This document shows, piece after piece, positions 34,282 through 46,511 of a stretch of 64,000 nucleotides of DNA (position 1 is the stretch's first letter; every line of letters begins with the position of its first letter). The DNA comes from Mytilus californianus. Its lineage: Eukaryota > Mollusca > Bivalvia > Mytilida > Mytilidae. The stretch lies in NCBI RefSeq assembly GCF_021869535.1, contig NW_026262734.1:79112339-79176338 (forward strand), given 5' to 3'. The notes beneath the pieces are model-generated. The model had not been told where the DNA came from and did not search any database. It saw only the letters and a list, made by a program, of their open reading frames with translations. The translations under genes were made by a program, and so were the position numbers.

Positions 34282-34331
<50 letters not shown>
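34224..34331. repeat. TA microsatellites
   Basis: A short (TA)n near 34229-34241 and a longer run at about 34286-34331. Confidence 0.95.
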
Positions 34332-34335
<4 letters not shown>

Positions 34336-34499
34336 ATGATATAAATTGAAATATGTTTTATGATATAAATTGAAATATGTATTGATTAAAACAAAATTTA
34401 ATTCAATTATCTGTTGTTGTTTTTCATTTTTATTTCATTTGAAGTAAAAAATGAGAGAAAAATTTTGAAGCTAAATTATAGTATATTTGTATAGATCTA

Positions 34500-34505
34500 A
34501 ATAAA
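34500..34505 (+). terminator. Possible polyadenylation signal of BIR-like gene
   Basis: AATAAA about 450 bases after the 34045 stop. It is one of several AT-rich candidates, so the choice is weak. Confidence 0.25.
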
Positions 34506-35017
34506 AATCATACTGATGTAAATGAGCAATGCACATATAACTAATCCTTTTAGACTAAAAAAAGAAAGTCCGGAACTGATTGAAAATCTTTCTGGTGTGA
34601 TATAAAATCTATTGCTAAATGTAGTTTCCAGTGTGTACATTCTAACCTGAATAATGATATCAAGGAATAAGTATAAGACCGATTCGTCGTCGGCAAAATT
34701 GTGTGTGTTTTTTTATGAAATGGCTAGATGGTAAATACTAAGTTGGAAAAGACGGCTGCATTATTTAGGCAAACGTTTTGGGATATATGCGTTAATGCCC
34801 CTATTTATATCTAGATAACATGTCTATTATTTTAAGATGAAAAGTAAACCAATACGACGAATGAAAAAGGCTCGGTAAAATGTAAATATAATCAAATTTG
34901 TATCAACAAGCATATTATTATAAAATTGTTATGTAACTGCATGCAGTATCTCTTTTCGGTTGTGAATACCAATCGCAATCGACCGTTTTTTATTGAATTT
35001 GGTGAAAAGCGAAATTG

Positions 35018-35114
35018 ATGCTAATTTTTGTGAAGAACGTTGGTATGTTAATTTTGAAAATTAGACATATTTCTTATCTTTTGATTGTTATAATTATGCT
35101 TCAATGTGATCAAG
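35018..35114 (+). CDS. Possible first exon with signal peptide
   Basis: ATG at 35018 opens 32 codons ending at a consensus donor GATCAAG/GTAAGTA (phase 1). The second half, MLILKIRHISYLLIVIIML followed by QCDQ, has the layout of a signal peptide: short basic start, long hydrophobic core, then polar residues. A following acceptor at 35414 (TTTGCAG) would add 24 codons (ENDYWYKLSITVLFPC...) to a TAA at 35486. The downstream partner is unsure; it could be a small secreted protein or the start of a longer gene. Confidence 0.35.
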
Positions 35115-35574
35115 GTAAGTACAGAATGGTTCGAATTTTAGCTATGAATAAGGGCCATGTTGAAATCTTGAATATTTGTGTCGTTATGTTTTTAAATAAC
35201 CATACCAACATCCCCCAAACATGAATCCCCCTTTTTTAAGACATTTATTATCTAATGAATGGTCAATCCTCAGATGATGGTGTTTAAGAATAGTCAGACC
35301 TTGTTTACGTTTCAAAAGTTGCATCGGGTTATCATTGTTGTCCATTTCACGGCAAATTGAATGTTTTAGTCTAAAAAAGAAACACTTGATTTTTAAATTT
35401 TATTCAATTTGCAGAAAACGATTACTGGTATAAACTATCTATCACAGTGTTGTTTCCCTGTGCCGTTTTCAATCAAATCAAAATATAATATAACAAATGA
35501 CAGGACATGTCGGTCAAACGACAGCAACAAAAACACTTTCGACACAGAGTTAGAATAGGATTTCTTTAAGAAGT

Positions 35575-35630
35575 AACAGGGTTCCGGCAAGTTGCAGGGT
35601 TTTTACAGGGTTCCGGCAAGTTACAAATCA
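35575..35630 (+). repeat. Short direct repeat
   Basis: CAGGGTTCCGGCAAGTT occurs twice about 29 bases apart. Confidence 0.85.
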
Positions 35631-36928
35631 TACTTCCGCAGATACATTTGTCTGTTACAAAGTATGGTAAGTGCTCTAGGTGTCACTTCCTATATACAAG
35701 GTGATATTAGTGCCTCTGGAATAGTTCACCTTTTCAAGCTTGAAAATATGTGAATTGGTCGGGAAAACTATCAGACATATATGATAAGGTCCAGAAAGTC
35801 CCCATAATTTCTGTCATCTTTCTTGGAGTTCCCGGTTTTGTGTTTATCAACCAATTTTCTCTCTTTTGACACTTTGGTATTCAACTCTTATAGTTTACAC
35901 ACCACATGAAATCCAAACAATATGGTAAAGGTAACATTTTTACCTACGCAATATATGAAAAGGTATACATTTTTAATCGCAATCAGTGAAAAGGGTGGGG
36001 TAACCGAACCACAGCGGCACCCCTTATCAATTAAGTATTGAAGAGTAAGTGTTATAGAGTTATAAGTCTGATTATATATATATATATCACATTCACTGCC
36101 ACTTTAGAAAAACTGTCTTTAAAGATTAGATTGACAATTTCTGTAATGTGATGGATGTCTTTAAAAAAAAAAGCTTTCGAATATTATATTATATATTAAA
36201 TATTTAACACTGATTATGCCTTTTTAATCAAAGAATTTATTTATTTTATTGTCAAGCTATTCTTTTTTGTTTGATCCTTTATATACCGTATAGTTAATGC
36301 AAATGAAATGAGTAGCTTAGTCACTAAAATTAGACGATCCTTATAAGTACAAAAAAGCTATTGGTCTATCTACAATTTTAATATTACGTAGATAAGCTAA
36401 GTTTCAACTCATAAAGTGTCTAGAATGTGTATTCATATTTTATTTGCTTCTTTCTCCAATACACTGATGATATCTTTCTCTTTTGGTCGACCCTTGATGA
36501 AGTTAACTACCGTACAAAAAACAACAAAACAAACATCCCCGCCACCTACCCCCCTTAAAGAAAATAGAAATAATAAAAAAAAAAAATAACCGTGAGAATC
36601 TTGCTGCGGGACGAAAGACAAAAATACCGACTACAGCTTTAGACAACCAAACATCTAAAAGATTTTAGTAATCGTCGTCAAATGCACATGTATGCTATAA
36701 ATATATAGCACGCCTTTTACGAATTAACGTATTTAATTCACTAAAAAAAGGAGCTTTGAGTGGATTACATATGTTAATGAGTAAGGCATGGCTATATATG
36801 ATTTGTAACATTAATGGACACATGTCAAAGGTTAAATGCTGACAAATAAAACGTTAACTTGACTGTACTTTTGAATATGTCAATCAAATATAGTGGCGTG
36901 ATACTGCATTTGTATATCTGATTTCCAG

Positions 36929-37022
36929 AAAATTAATTCATATGCAGATGTCAGTTGTATGTGTATGTCAGATCAAGAAGGTTGTAAAAGAAATCCCAAA
37001 CAACTTCCTTGGTCAGATAAAG
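36929..37022 (+). CDS. Possible isolated exon, unknown
   Basis: A 94-nt open stretch after TGATTTCCAG and before GTACATTTT, phase 0 in and 1 out: KINSYADVSCMCMSDQEG then CKRNPKQLPWSDK. It has the same phase type as the second exons of the pairs at 23845 and 26459, but no clear sequence kinship. It may belong to the signal-peptide exon at 35018 through an unseen exon. Confidence 0.3.
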
Positions 37023-37169
37023 GTACATTTTAAGGAATTGTTGCCGTGGGATTCAGACTCGAAAGCAACCAATAAAGAACAAACAAACAAAAATCAATAT
37101 GCATAGTAAAACTCATTTTAAAAAGAATCCAATGTCAAAATAGGTAACAGGAGAAACTAAGAGAACTGA

Positions 37170-37350
37170 GTATGATACATAAATTAACAAAGGACTACTA
37201 GCAGTTACTGACATGCCAGCTCTAGATCCAAATTAAACTGATTGAAAGATTATGTCTTCCTCATATCAAAATTAAGCACAATCCCTCCCGTTAGGGGTTA
37301 AGTATCATTTATGTACAATCATGAAATATATGAGAAGAACATAACCTGTA
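37170..37350 (-). repeat. Retroelement-derived repeat, inverted partial copy
   Basis: TTACTGACATGCCAGCTCTA, GATTGAAAGATTATGTCTTC and GAGAAGAACATAACCTGT are the complement of the tail at about 415-570. Confidence 0.7.
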
Positions 37351-37371
37351 AAATTCATTTAAATCTCAATA

Positions 37372-37589
37372 TACTGTAAATTCATAAATTATTGCGAGGT
37401 TTTTATTATTGGAAATAATGCCACTATATGAGTATGGCGATAATAAGAACTCGCATTTTGAAAGCTAAAACATAGATCTGTATATAATAGATTTTTCTGA
37501 AAGCGAAATAATTAAACTCGCATTCTTGTCTGCTTTTTTTTGGATAAATCGCAATAATAAATCACGCAATAATTTCTGAAATAACAGTA
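37372..37589. mobile_element. Tc1/mariner-type MITE
   Basis: Terminal inverted repeats TACTGTAAATTCATAAATTA TTGCG at the left and its complement (TACTGTTATTTCAGAAATTA TTGCG) at the right, 22 of 25 matching. TA at each outer end fits a TA target duplication. About 218 bp, no coding frame. A remnant of the same family lies at 2680-2771. Confidence 0.7.
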
Positions 37590-39740
37590 GTTTGAGCCGT
37601 GCGTAAGTGTCAATGATCACACCACGATCTCTAAGTATAAATTATAATGCACGTGCATATTTCTTAAGCCATTAGGTCGTTCTTGGCTAATAGACTATTT
37701 TCATATTACCGACTTTTGACTCTGATCATATAATTTTTCGACGAGTTACCTATTCTTCAATAAGACATTCTCGTAAATGTACTCGGTCAAGTAAGAGCAA
37801 CGGAAATAAGTAAAGTCAAATATAAAATCGCAGCATTATTTGAGGAAAATTTCTGTTTTCCAATGATTTTGTCGTGTATAGGAAAAATTAAACGGTAAAT
37901 TTCAACCCAATTTTACCGATTGAAAGCTTGATTTAAATGCTTTACGCTGCTTTTATTTGACTCGTTACCAGAATCTCCTACCACATAGAAGGTAACCTGT
38001 CGAAAAAATATAAACTCTGGAGTAAAAAGTCGGTAATATGAAAAAAGTCTATTGTGGCACGTAAACAAATTTTAAATTCGCAGTTATTCACACTATTTGA
38101 AAGCTGTCATTCTCGACTGGTTACACTTGGCATTAATTAAGACAGTTGTAAGGATATAAAAGAAGTTTAGAAAGTCAAACTAGTTGACTTTCTTAATGCT
38201 TTCAGTTACAAATTTCGTTTGGCAGAATATGACCACCTAAACAATTCAGATTTTAAAAATCCGACCGTTTTTGAAGGACAGCATGGTGTTTGTCCTCCCT
38301 TTTCAATGTTTCTTTAACTTTTATTGAAAACTGATACTAGTAATTTTAAATTTCATTCAGGAAGTTAAACTTAAGAAATACAATGCTAATTTTATTATTT
38401 TGTTGTTCTTTATTTTCAACAGAAGTAAACTGTTTTTTTTTAAACCAGCCTTTGAAGACGAGTTTCTATTTTCTTCGTAATAGTAAAAGCTCAATGATAA
38501 GTTAATATTGATATTAAAAGACCTCCCATTTTGAACAGCCGTTTTTGTGAGGATGTCTTTTAATGTCAATATTAACTTAATCATTGAACTTTTACTGACT
38601 TACAAACCGTCAAAAACATACGAAATATTCACAAAAAACACTTGCAGAAACCTTATTCCTCTGAAATTGAAGAGTCTAAATATGTTCAACCTAAATGATA
38701 CATGTAGTTAAACAGTACTCAGACTGATATATACAATTAACAGTAACCAAATTGCAATGGAAATGGAAATGGACAGATCAAATGACAGTATATCATTTAA
38801 TTATTTATTTATAATAACTTTTTTAGCATTAAATTAACACCAAATGATAGTTTTACAAAATTAGGGGTTAAAGTTATATTTTTGAATCCAACTTTGCAAA
38901 ATATCGATTTCTTACTAAATAAATGATGCAATCAAAACCATATACAGACCTCATTTACAACTGACCATGAATATTCTGCACAACAAATGAACAACTTCTT
39001 GTTATATATATTTGATGTTTTTGATCTGTCGGTAACCATGAAATAGATTCGTAAAGATCAGACCTAAGAGAACAGTAAGTAAACTCTTCCAAAAATTAGC
39101 TATTTAGCTTATTTCATAACTTGTAATTGAACAGACCTAGATACATAAGGTCCTTCATGATATTCGTCGGTAAATGTTCGTTTTGTTTTTTATTCTGTAA
39201 TTTTTCTACACTACGTACATGCGAATGCAAAAATAATTAGTGTTATCTGTTCAGTCCAATTAATTAATAGATCTTGCTTTGTTTGTTTGTTTTTTTTTTT
39301 AAATAAACACTATGCATGCAAACTTAAATGAATAAAACCGTATTAAAAAGCCTAAATGTAACATCTATAGCATCAAGTAAGTTTCACTGGTCCGATCAAA
39401 ACGTGTTTAGGCGAGATATTTTCGTAAGTTCAATGTATAATATGAAAACAAACACTTTTATTTTAGTCGTCTGTCATTCCCTTTTCATGTCTAAATGAGG
39501 CACAAACACCATTTACCTTTTTTAGTTTTATCCTTGGCTGACAAAAATTCATATGTTATATCGTATTAAAACAGCAGATAAGAACCATAGTAAATAAATA
39601 TTTAAAATTTTTAAAAAATCAGTCAGTTATGTAGTAAATTGAGGGGAAAAAAAGCAACAAAAAACATAAAAAATTGAATGGAAATTGTACATTATAGCAT
39701 TTTACAAGATCGTGTCTATGTGTGCTAAGTACACAGAACA
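37590..39740. other. Intergenic, nothing recognised
   Basis: AT-rich. I found no coding motif, RNA gene or recurrent repeat. Confidence 0.4.
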
Positions 39741-39744
39741 ATTT

Positions 39745-39845
39745 ATGATGTTGATTGATTGTTGTTTGCTTTAAGTTCAGTGACAAATATTTCATACTTG
39801 TTCATGATGAGAACACATAAATTTTAGATACAATTGGTAGGGTGA
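39745..39845 (+). repeat. Interspersed repeat family E, forward copy
   Basis: TGATTGATTGTTGTTTGCTTT, TTCAGTGACAAATATTTCAT and a TTGTTCATGATG stretch; relative of 11405-11525. Confidence 0.6.
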
Positions 39846-40219
39846 CTTTCTTCCTGTGAACTGATATCTTGTGAACATACACGTTAAAAAAAAAACGATT
39901 CAGCGTGTCAGTCTATTAAAAATAAGGGTTAATACTCATATTATCGTCCTGAATATTTATTTTATTTGCCGCTGGTCGTCATCCATTATCATCATTTATT
40001 CTACCGTTATACTATACAGTGAAGTGTTGTTCTTCTACTGGTTTATATTACGCTTTGAAAATTCCTAAATTTTCAACGAACGAAATTAAAAAAGGGAAGG
40101 TGAAATTTTTCAACCATACACTTGTGATTGTTGGGATATCTTTGACAGTAAATAATATTAAATCAAATGTGTCTTTTGGGATACATTATATTTGACGGTA
40201 AACATTATTGAATTAACTC

Positions 40220-40390
40220 CGTATAACTATTATTTAGTCATGGGGAGGTTTTGAACCTATTATTCTGTATACGCATCTTTCTATAAAAAAAGGACTGAAT
40301 GTTGACTCTTAATGTTTTGATTTGTCTGTGTCGTTGGGTTGCTGTTGCATTAATGTATACCTTTATCTCCTTTTATTCAAAACCAAATGA
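40220..40390 (+). repeat. Interspersed repeat, copy 1
   Basis: GGACTGAATGTTGACTCTTAATGT, GTGTCGTTGGGTTGCTGTT and TATACCTTTATCTCC. A related stretch (GACTGTATGTTGACCCTTGG, GTGGTTGTCTCATTGACGT) lies at 46220-46365. Confidence 0.5.
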
Positions 40391-42729
40391 TTCACTTGGG
40401 TATAGAAATAATGACATCTCTGGACCTATCCCGTCTCACAGTATACCCTTGGGTGCGTTCGTTTGACTTATCGGATATATAAATACGCAGCTTTGTCCGA
40501 TCGTAATAGAAATGTATATCCAATGCCCGGTGTAGTGAGAATTTCACGCTATCTATACGTTAAAACATTTTAATAAGTCTATGAGAGGGAAATACGATCT
40601 ACGCACGAGTTAAATGATTGAAAAGTGTAAACAACAAGAAAGATCAGCTAAATCTTTTCAAGTAAGTCGCATGTCTGATTTTTACACATTTTTTGCTACT
40701 TTTGCTAGAACAATAAAATTATACGTGATTTTTTTTATCAAAACCGATCATCAAGACAATATCTAAAAAAAAAAAAATGAAATGCCCGAAATAAATTCAA
40801 TCCTTATATAAATTCTTTTTATCCATTTTTGTTAATTTTTGACAACTTTTATAACAATCTGAAATATAAATAAACTTGAAACAGCAAATGTTGTCACTTA
40901 GACGAAACTGCCACCATTGAACTTTTCAATATATAAGTTATTGCCACCCAATGAAGATTTGTTTTGTTCTGTTCTAATCCCCTCTCCTCTAATTTTTGCT
41001 GGAAAGGATACAATGTAACCCCTGATATGATGTGGACTACGACAATAGTTTTCAATGTTAAAACAAAAGATTAAATGCAAAGAGAAAAATGATGAAAGAA
41101 ATGTTAAGATTAACGCTTCAATATTCAAATATAAATACGAATGAAATATATAAAAATTGGAAAACTGTTTAAAACAATTATCAAATGAAGAAAAATGATT
41201 ATTACATCACTAGATGACGCCGATTAGTTAATTACTCCCTCAATGTCCGGTGGTCAATATGTCATGTATATTCACGACGACGTCGATCAACATGAAACAA
41301 ATGACTATATTTTTAGAGTTGCACTTTTTTTCGTGCGTTTGTTAGAGGTAAAACGTTTGCCGGAAAGGAATAAAGTTGAACCACGATCAAAGTCGTAAGC
41401 TCATTCCCTCGTTTTTCTCCACGGTAGACGAATGCTAAAAACAATTCGTAATAAAATTACAATCAATAACGGCCAGTATAAGTAAATGAGATATGGATTT
41501 TGTAGTGTAAATAACTTCCAATCGCAGCCAACATTTCCCAGTTCGGGACAGGATAGTTTTCCACTAAAATACCGTTTGATTATTGACCGGAGATATTAAG
41601 GCAAACAAAAGCAAATTGAATCAAAGATTTTCCAAAATTGTAAATGATGGTATTTCGCTGGGTGTTTTTCCACGATCCTATTTTGGACCCCCTGATTTTA
41701 GGAAAATCATGCCCGATTAACTTTTAGTAAATTGAATCCCAACTTAAAGACCTACACCAGGATAAATAAGTTCGAGTTACAATAAGTAAACAAAAGAAAA
41801 CCTTTGTGTAATGACAAATGCACGAACAGGTTTGTACATGAAAAAAAATACATAAAGTCAAATAACTGCTAGCGGCTGACAAGTCGGTGCATAAGGAACG
41901 TTTTAATGTTTTCGACTTTAAAAGTGCGTCGGCAAGGGTTCTGAATATTCATTTTCGGAATCGAAAAAAGAGCCACGAAAGCTATTTTAGAGAGAGGAGA
42001 AAATCTGCCTTATACCAGAGATGAGTTCATTAAATATTTGGTATACATATTTGCCTTATGAACGTGAAATGTAACACTCTGCGTTCAGATGGGACTGATT
42101 GTTATGAATACTCTAAAGAATAAAAAAAATTGAAAATATTTCATCTGTATTAAACACCCCAAAAGCAGTCCTCGACCTATGAGATTGTCTTTCTAACTTT
42201 CTAAAAGAGTACACTACAACATTATCCGTATTTGTTATAAAGAATACGTAAACATTTGAAGTGTATTTCTCATGCACTGCTTAGATATAATTATATACAA
42301 ATACAAATAGTTTTAAATATAAAGTATTTGACAAATGGCTGAAAAAACCCATATCTATATCTTATACCAAAGACTTATTTTCAAGTTTTAAATCCTTTTA
42401 TCTAAAATATGAATTATAGGGAAAAAAGTTGAAATGCTTTTACCATTCCTTTGACACCGAAGTTGACAAGACAAGGCGAGAGAAGTTTATTAATACACGC
42501 AGGCACACATTGTGTTCAACAAAAGCAACATGATATAGTATACAAAATAATAAATTGGTCAATAAATATGACAAAGAAAACAAAACGCAACCCTTTTATC
42601 ACTACGGGTGAAAAAGAGGTTTTCATTATTTGTGAAATAAGTTCAGGATAGTACTAGCGAAGAATAAAAAAGTCAACATAGATAATTAATAGAGTGAAGT
42701 AGTGGATCAAGGTGTAGGGATGCATTTTT
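40391..42729. other. Intergenic, nothing firmly recognised
   Basis: Includes a somewhat GC-richer stretch at 41190-42080. No protein motif, RNA gene or within-window repeat was identified. Confidence 0.4.
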
Positions 42730-42918
42730 AAAATAAATAAATTTGGTGTATTTACTGTCTTCTGATTGGTTAAAAGTATTACCTTTATTTTCAATGTTGT
42801 TAATTTTTATGGCGACACGCCCACTCTGACGTTGTGTATTCATACGCCAACATGTGTGTACGTTGCTATTGTTAATATAAATAGTATAAAAAGCTCTTTG
42901 AGCCTTATTTTTGATAGA

Positions 42919-43095
42919 AATTTATTTATAATGAATGGCTATTATTTCTTTTGAATTTATTGAACCATAAAATTAATTTTTGACTCTTCACATTTTACAT
43001 AATCCGCTTCGCGGATTATTCAATGTGAAGAGTCAAAAATAAATTTTATGGTTCAATAAATTCAAAATAAATAATAGCCATTTATTAAATAAATT
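42919..43095. repeat. Long near-perfect palindrome
   Basis: Arms 42919-43007 and 43011-43095 are complementary with only a few mismatches around the centre AATCCGCTTCGCGGATT. It is probably the 3' part of a foldback or MITE-like element that starts near 42730 (TTTACTGTCTTCTGATTGG). Confidence 0.85.
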
Positions 43096-43874
43096 GTTTG
43101 ATTTAACGTTACTGTGGTAATACATATGAATCGACATTAAAACTGATCCCAATAGTTCTACTTTGGGAAAAGTTTTGAACAGTTTTATTCCTGAACATGT
43201 TCAGAAAAAAGTTCTATAACAAATTATTGAGTGATCTTATTTCTAGCTCTTATTTAACCCCAAGTCTACACATGTTTTGAATTAAACAGATATATTAAAG
43301 ATCTGAGAACAAAATACGAAGGAAATAAAAACAATTAAAATATGCACAACAACCACCCCCTCCACCAATAATAATAAAAAAAAAAAGAAAACAACAACCC
43401 ATTCAAAAATATACTACAAAAAAAAAGAAACAAACAAACAAATACACACAGAACAGGAAGGTACAAATCCAAAGACATGTCCGAATTTAAAATATTCGCT
43501 TTTTTGTTTCAAAACAAAAACGTTTTTAAAGACTGCGATACATTTGTACATTGAAAGTATATAAATAACGAAACTTAAAGAAATTGGAGTTCTGTTTGGC
43601 TGTGTTGGTTGTAAAATTACAAAGTCAGGTTTGTTCAGAATGGAAATATTTAAGCTGATGCCTCCTGTAAAGACAGTGCCGCGCTCTCTGCATGATAAGA
43701 TAACTTGCAAGAACTCTTTGAGGAGTCCGTAGGTTGTATGCTGCACAGAAACATTTCTGTCCATATCCAATATATCCTCATTTCAGAGGAAGTCCAAATC
43801 TGATCGACCTTTCTCCAAAAGTCTTCCATAATAGGACCTTTCTATTGTATTGTTAACTGGTAATTTGTTATCGT

Positions 43875-44430
43875 TCTGAACAGGCATGAAATACTTGTCA
43901 CTGGACTTAAATGAAACATCAATCAATGTATGACAGGTGTGACCTTATCTGTTAGGGATTGATAAAAAGAAAAATCCACAATCAGGTGAATAAGGGGACG
44001 AACAATCGTCTGCCTCTTTGAAGGTAAGTTCCATGCCCTCGGCATATTATATTTACCATTCCAAACAACTCTCTGAAGCGTCTTCAGCAATTCTGTCTTC
44101 TTCGAAGAACCTATGTATTGCATATTATTACTTTGTTCTCGTCCTGAATGCGAAAAACATAATTGCTTCTTGACGTTCAACCTGAACGGCCTTTACATGA
44201 CCTACCTATTGTAATTATAATTGGTAATGTGTTCTCGTAGTGAACATGCATGAAATATTTGCCACTGGACACTAATGAAACATCAATTATTCTATGACAA
44301 ACGTGACCTTATCTGTTTGGGATTTATAAGAAAACTTAAAAATCAGCCGAAACGTGATGTTAAATCGTATGCCTCATTGAAGACAATTGCCTTGCCCTAT
44401 ACTCATAATCTCACCAGAGGTTGTGCTTAG
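43875..44430 (-). repeat. Local tandem duplication with family E motif
   Basis: 43880-44060 (CATGAAATACTTGTCACTGG, GTGTGACCTTATCTGTTAGG, then GCCTC...TGAAGG...TGCC) parallels 44245-44405 (CATGAAATATTTGCCACTGG, CGTGACCTTATCTGTTTGGG, GCCTCATTGAAGACAATTGCC). Confidence 0.6.
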
Positions 44431-44849
44431 TCTATACTAGTATTTTACCTGGGTAAAATATTACAATACTTTTGCCCAATCAATATTGGGAATATTAACA
44501 AAAATAGATAAAACATTTTTTTAGTCAAGAAGTCTTTTTTTTTTACGGTTGCTCTATCATGAAGCTTTATCACATAGTTCACTCGAATGTTTTGTAAACA
44601 GGCTGACATATTGTTATTTATTATAAAAGTAGCTACACGTGTTACATGTTGATTCGTCCGAAATTATCCCAAAGTGATTTATGAATTTTATGAAAATATT
44701 TTTCTCATTTTATTCTTTTTGCTCTTTTGTTGCCACTGTTTTCATTAAAATTGTATGACTATATCATAGTTCCGATTCGCACGCGCGTTAAATTACGCGG
44801 CCTTTCCATTGTTAACACACAGATGTACGTTACATTTTACTTTGAATTG

Positions 44850-45047
44850 TTCGTTAATAATCGCAATTCAAATCCTTCTGCTGCTACATGAACAATGTAT
44901 ATGCAACGCCGTTATACCCGACTTATCTTAAACATTTACATCACACCTAGACCTCAAAATAAGTTTAACTGCCTCTATACGTTGCGTTTTGCATTGAATA
45001 TGGAGCGGTGTCTGTCCTTTAAAGTCTTTAGTAATTAGATTTGTTGT
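44850..45047 (-). pseudogene. Ankyrin-repeat fragment, decayed paralogue
   Basis: On the minus strand LITKDFKGQTPLHIQC, KTQRIEAVKLILRSRCDVNV, then a TAA where the paralogue has CAA, then DKSGITALHI and further stops. It aligns with the two ankyrin units near the end of the 46512 gene (DKNLNGQTLLHIACRE... QDNSGKTALHI). It is 1.5 kb downstream of that gene on the same strand and is the remnant of a tandem duplicate. Confidence 0.75.
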
Positions 45048-45539
45048 TTTTACAAGAAAGAAAACAATATATATGTACTTAGAACTGTAGCTGTGAAAGA
45101 CGTCTTCCAAACAGAAAAGCATTTCTTTAGTTTAAAGGGATGTTGTAAACCGAGCATAACACCATGATAGTAAATATTTAAGTTATACACATAATTATAT
45201 GCATTCACGGTAAAACTATCTGGCGATAGCTTTATTTTTGGCATTTCACAAGGTAATGTTTTCTGTTACTTTGAATGACGTCTTTATACTAGATCCATTG
45301 AATGTTGGATGCATACCGATTGATATTTTAGACTAAGATACAGGAGTTTCATTATTTGTTATTGGCGTTTACCCTAGCTGTCAGTAAGTGCGATTACTTT
45401 CAGATCTGTACTCTATGTCTCTTGACTAGTGAGGGATGTATAAATGCCTTTCTACGTCGGACCAGTCTGTGTTTTTGTTAGATGTTTTTTTCTGCTCTGC
45501 ACCGATCTTATGGGTAAAGCATTTGTCAACATGGTTTAA

Positions 45540-45912
45540 AAGTTTGTTCCTGTATTGTAATATGACAGCACTGTCCCAGGTATGATGGTTGGTGCTCTTC
45601 AGACATGTTTAAATCCGCCACAATATGTATGTGTGTGTCCCAAGTCAGGAACCTGTAGTTTGGTGGTTGTAGTTTGTATATGCTTGTCATTTTAGTTTTT
45701 CGTAAATTGTTATATAGTTAATCAGCCCGCTAGTTTTCTCAATTGCATTGTTTCGTAATTGTCATGCCTCGTTTAGCCGACTATACGGTATGCGTTTTTC
45801 TCATTGATGAAGGCCTTACGATTGCCTTTAATTACTTTGATCCACTTTATTTGAACTTTGATGGATAGTTGTCTCAATGGCAATGATACCACATTGTCTT
45901 ATCTTTATATAA
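45540..45912 (+). repeat. Diverged family D repeat
   Basis: GTCCCAAGTCAGGAACCTGTAG, CCGACTATACGGTATGCG, TGAAGGCCTTACGATTGCC and GATAGTTGTCTCAATGGCAAT follow the order of 3890-4225. A related copy lies at 52940-53265 inside an intron of the ankyrin gene. Confidence 0.65.
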
Positions 45913-46219
45913 AGTGGTATAAAATGAATAGCACAATTCAATGTTTTGTCTAAATACTAGTATCGTTTGAATCGATAAATCGATTGTTGCTTACTTTACG
46001 TTTGGTTTTATATATTTAATTTGTTCGTTCAGGACGGAACAATTCAAAAAACAAAAAACAAAAGGATGATTTGGCATCGATATGCATTACATTGGGATGT
46101 CTCTTAATATTTGTTTTCATTAATGGTTACTGATAGTTATTAAACCATTATTCTATCCTAATTCTGCGTAAGGTCAAGGAACGACCAGAACCGGTCAGGA
46201 ATATTATAAATTTCACATG

Positions 46220-46365
46220 TGGAAAGGTATTACCTTTAATTTTATTGTGTATATATATACTTGTCTATTGTTCAAGACTGTATGTTGACCCTTGGTGTCT
46301 TTCGGATAAATTGTTCCGTTCAGTGGTTGTCTCATTGACGTTAATCCCATATATCCAACCAACCA
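46220..46365 (+). repeat. Interspersed repeat, copy 2
   Basis: Relative of 40220-40390, ending GACGTTAATCCCATATAT. Confidence 0.45.
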
Positions 46366-46381
46366 AATTTACATTATGATG

Positions 46382-46387
46382 TTTATT
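46382..46387 (-). terminator. Possible polyadenylation signal of ankyrin gene
   Basis: AATAAA on the minus strand (TTTATT on plus) about 125 bases after the stop at 46512. Plausible distance, no further support. Confidence 0.35.
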
Positions 46388-46511
46388 ATAAAGGTAAGTA
46401 TTTCATGTATTTGATAAGTTTCTATTTTTTTTATAAACCTTGCCTGAAAATATATAATTCTGCTTATAATTTATCATAACATGTATCTATTTTGTATTTC
46501 ATAATTTTGCT

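Noticed and set aside
43414-44180. Minus-strand open frames of 118 and 85 codons as genes
   Set aside because: They overlap locally duplicated repeat sequence and show no domain, start context or splice support.
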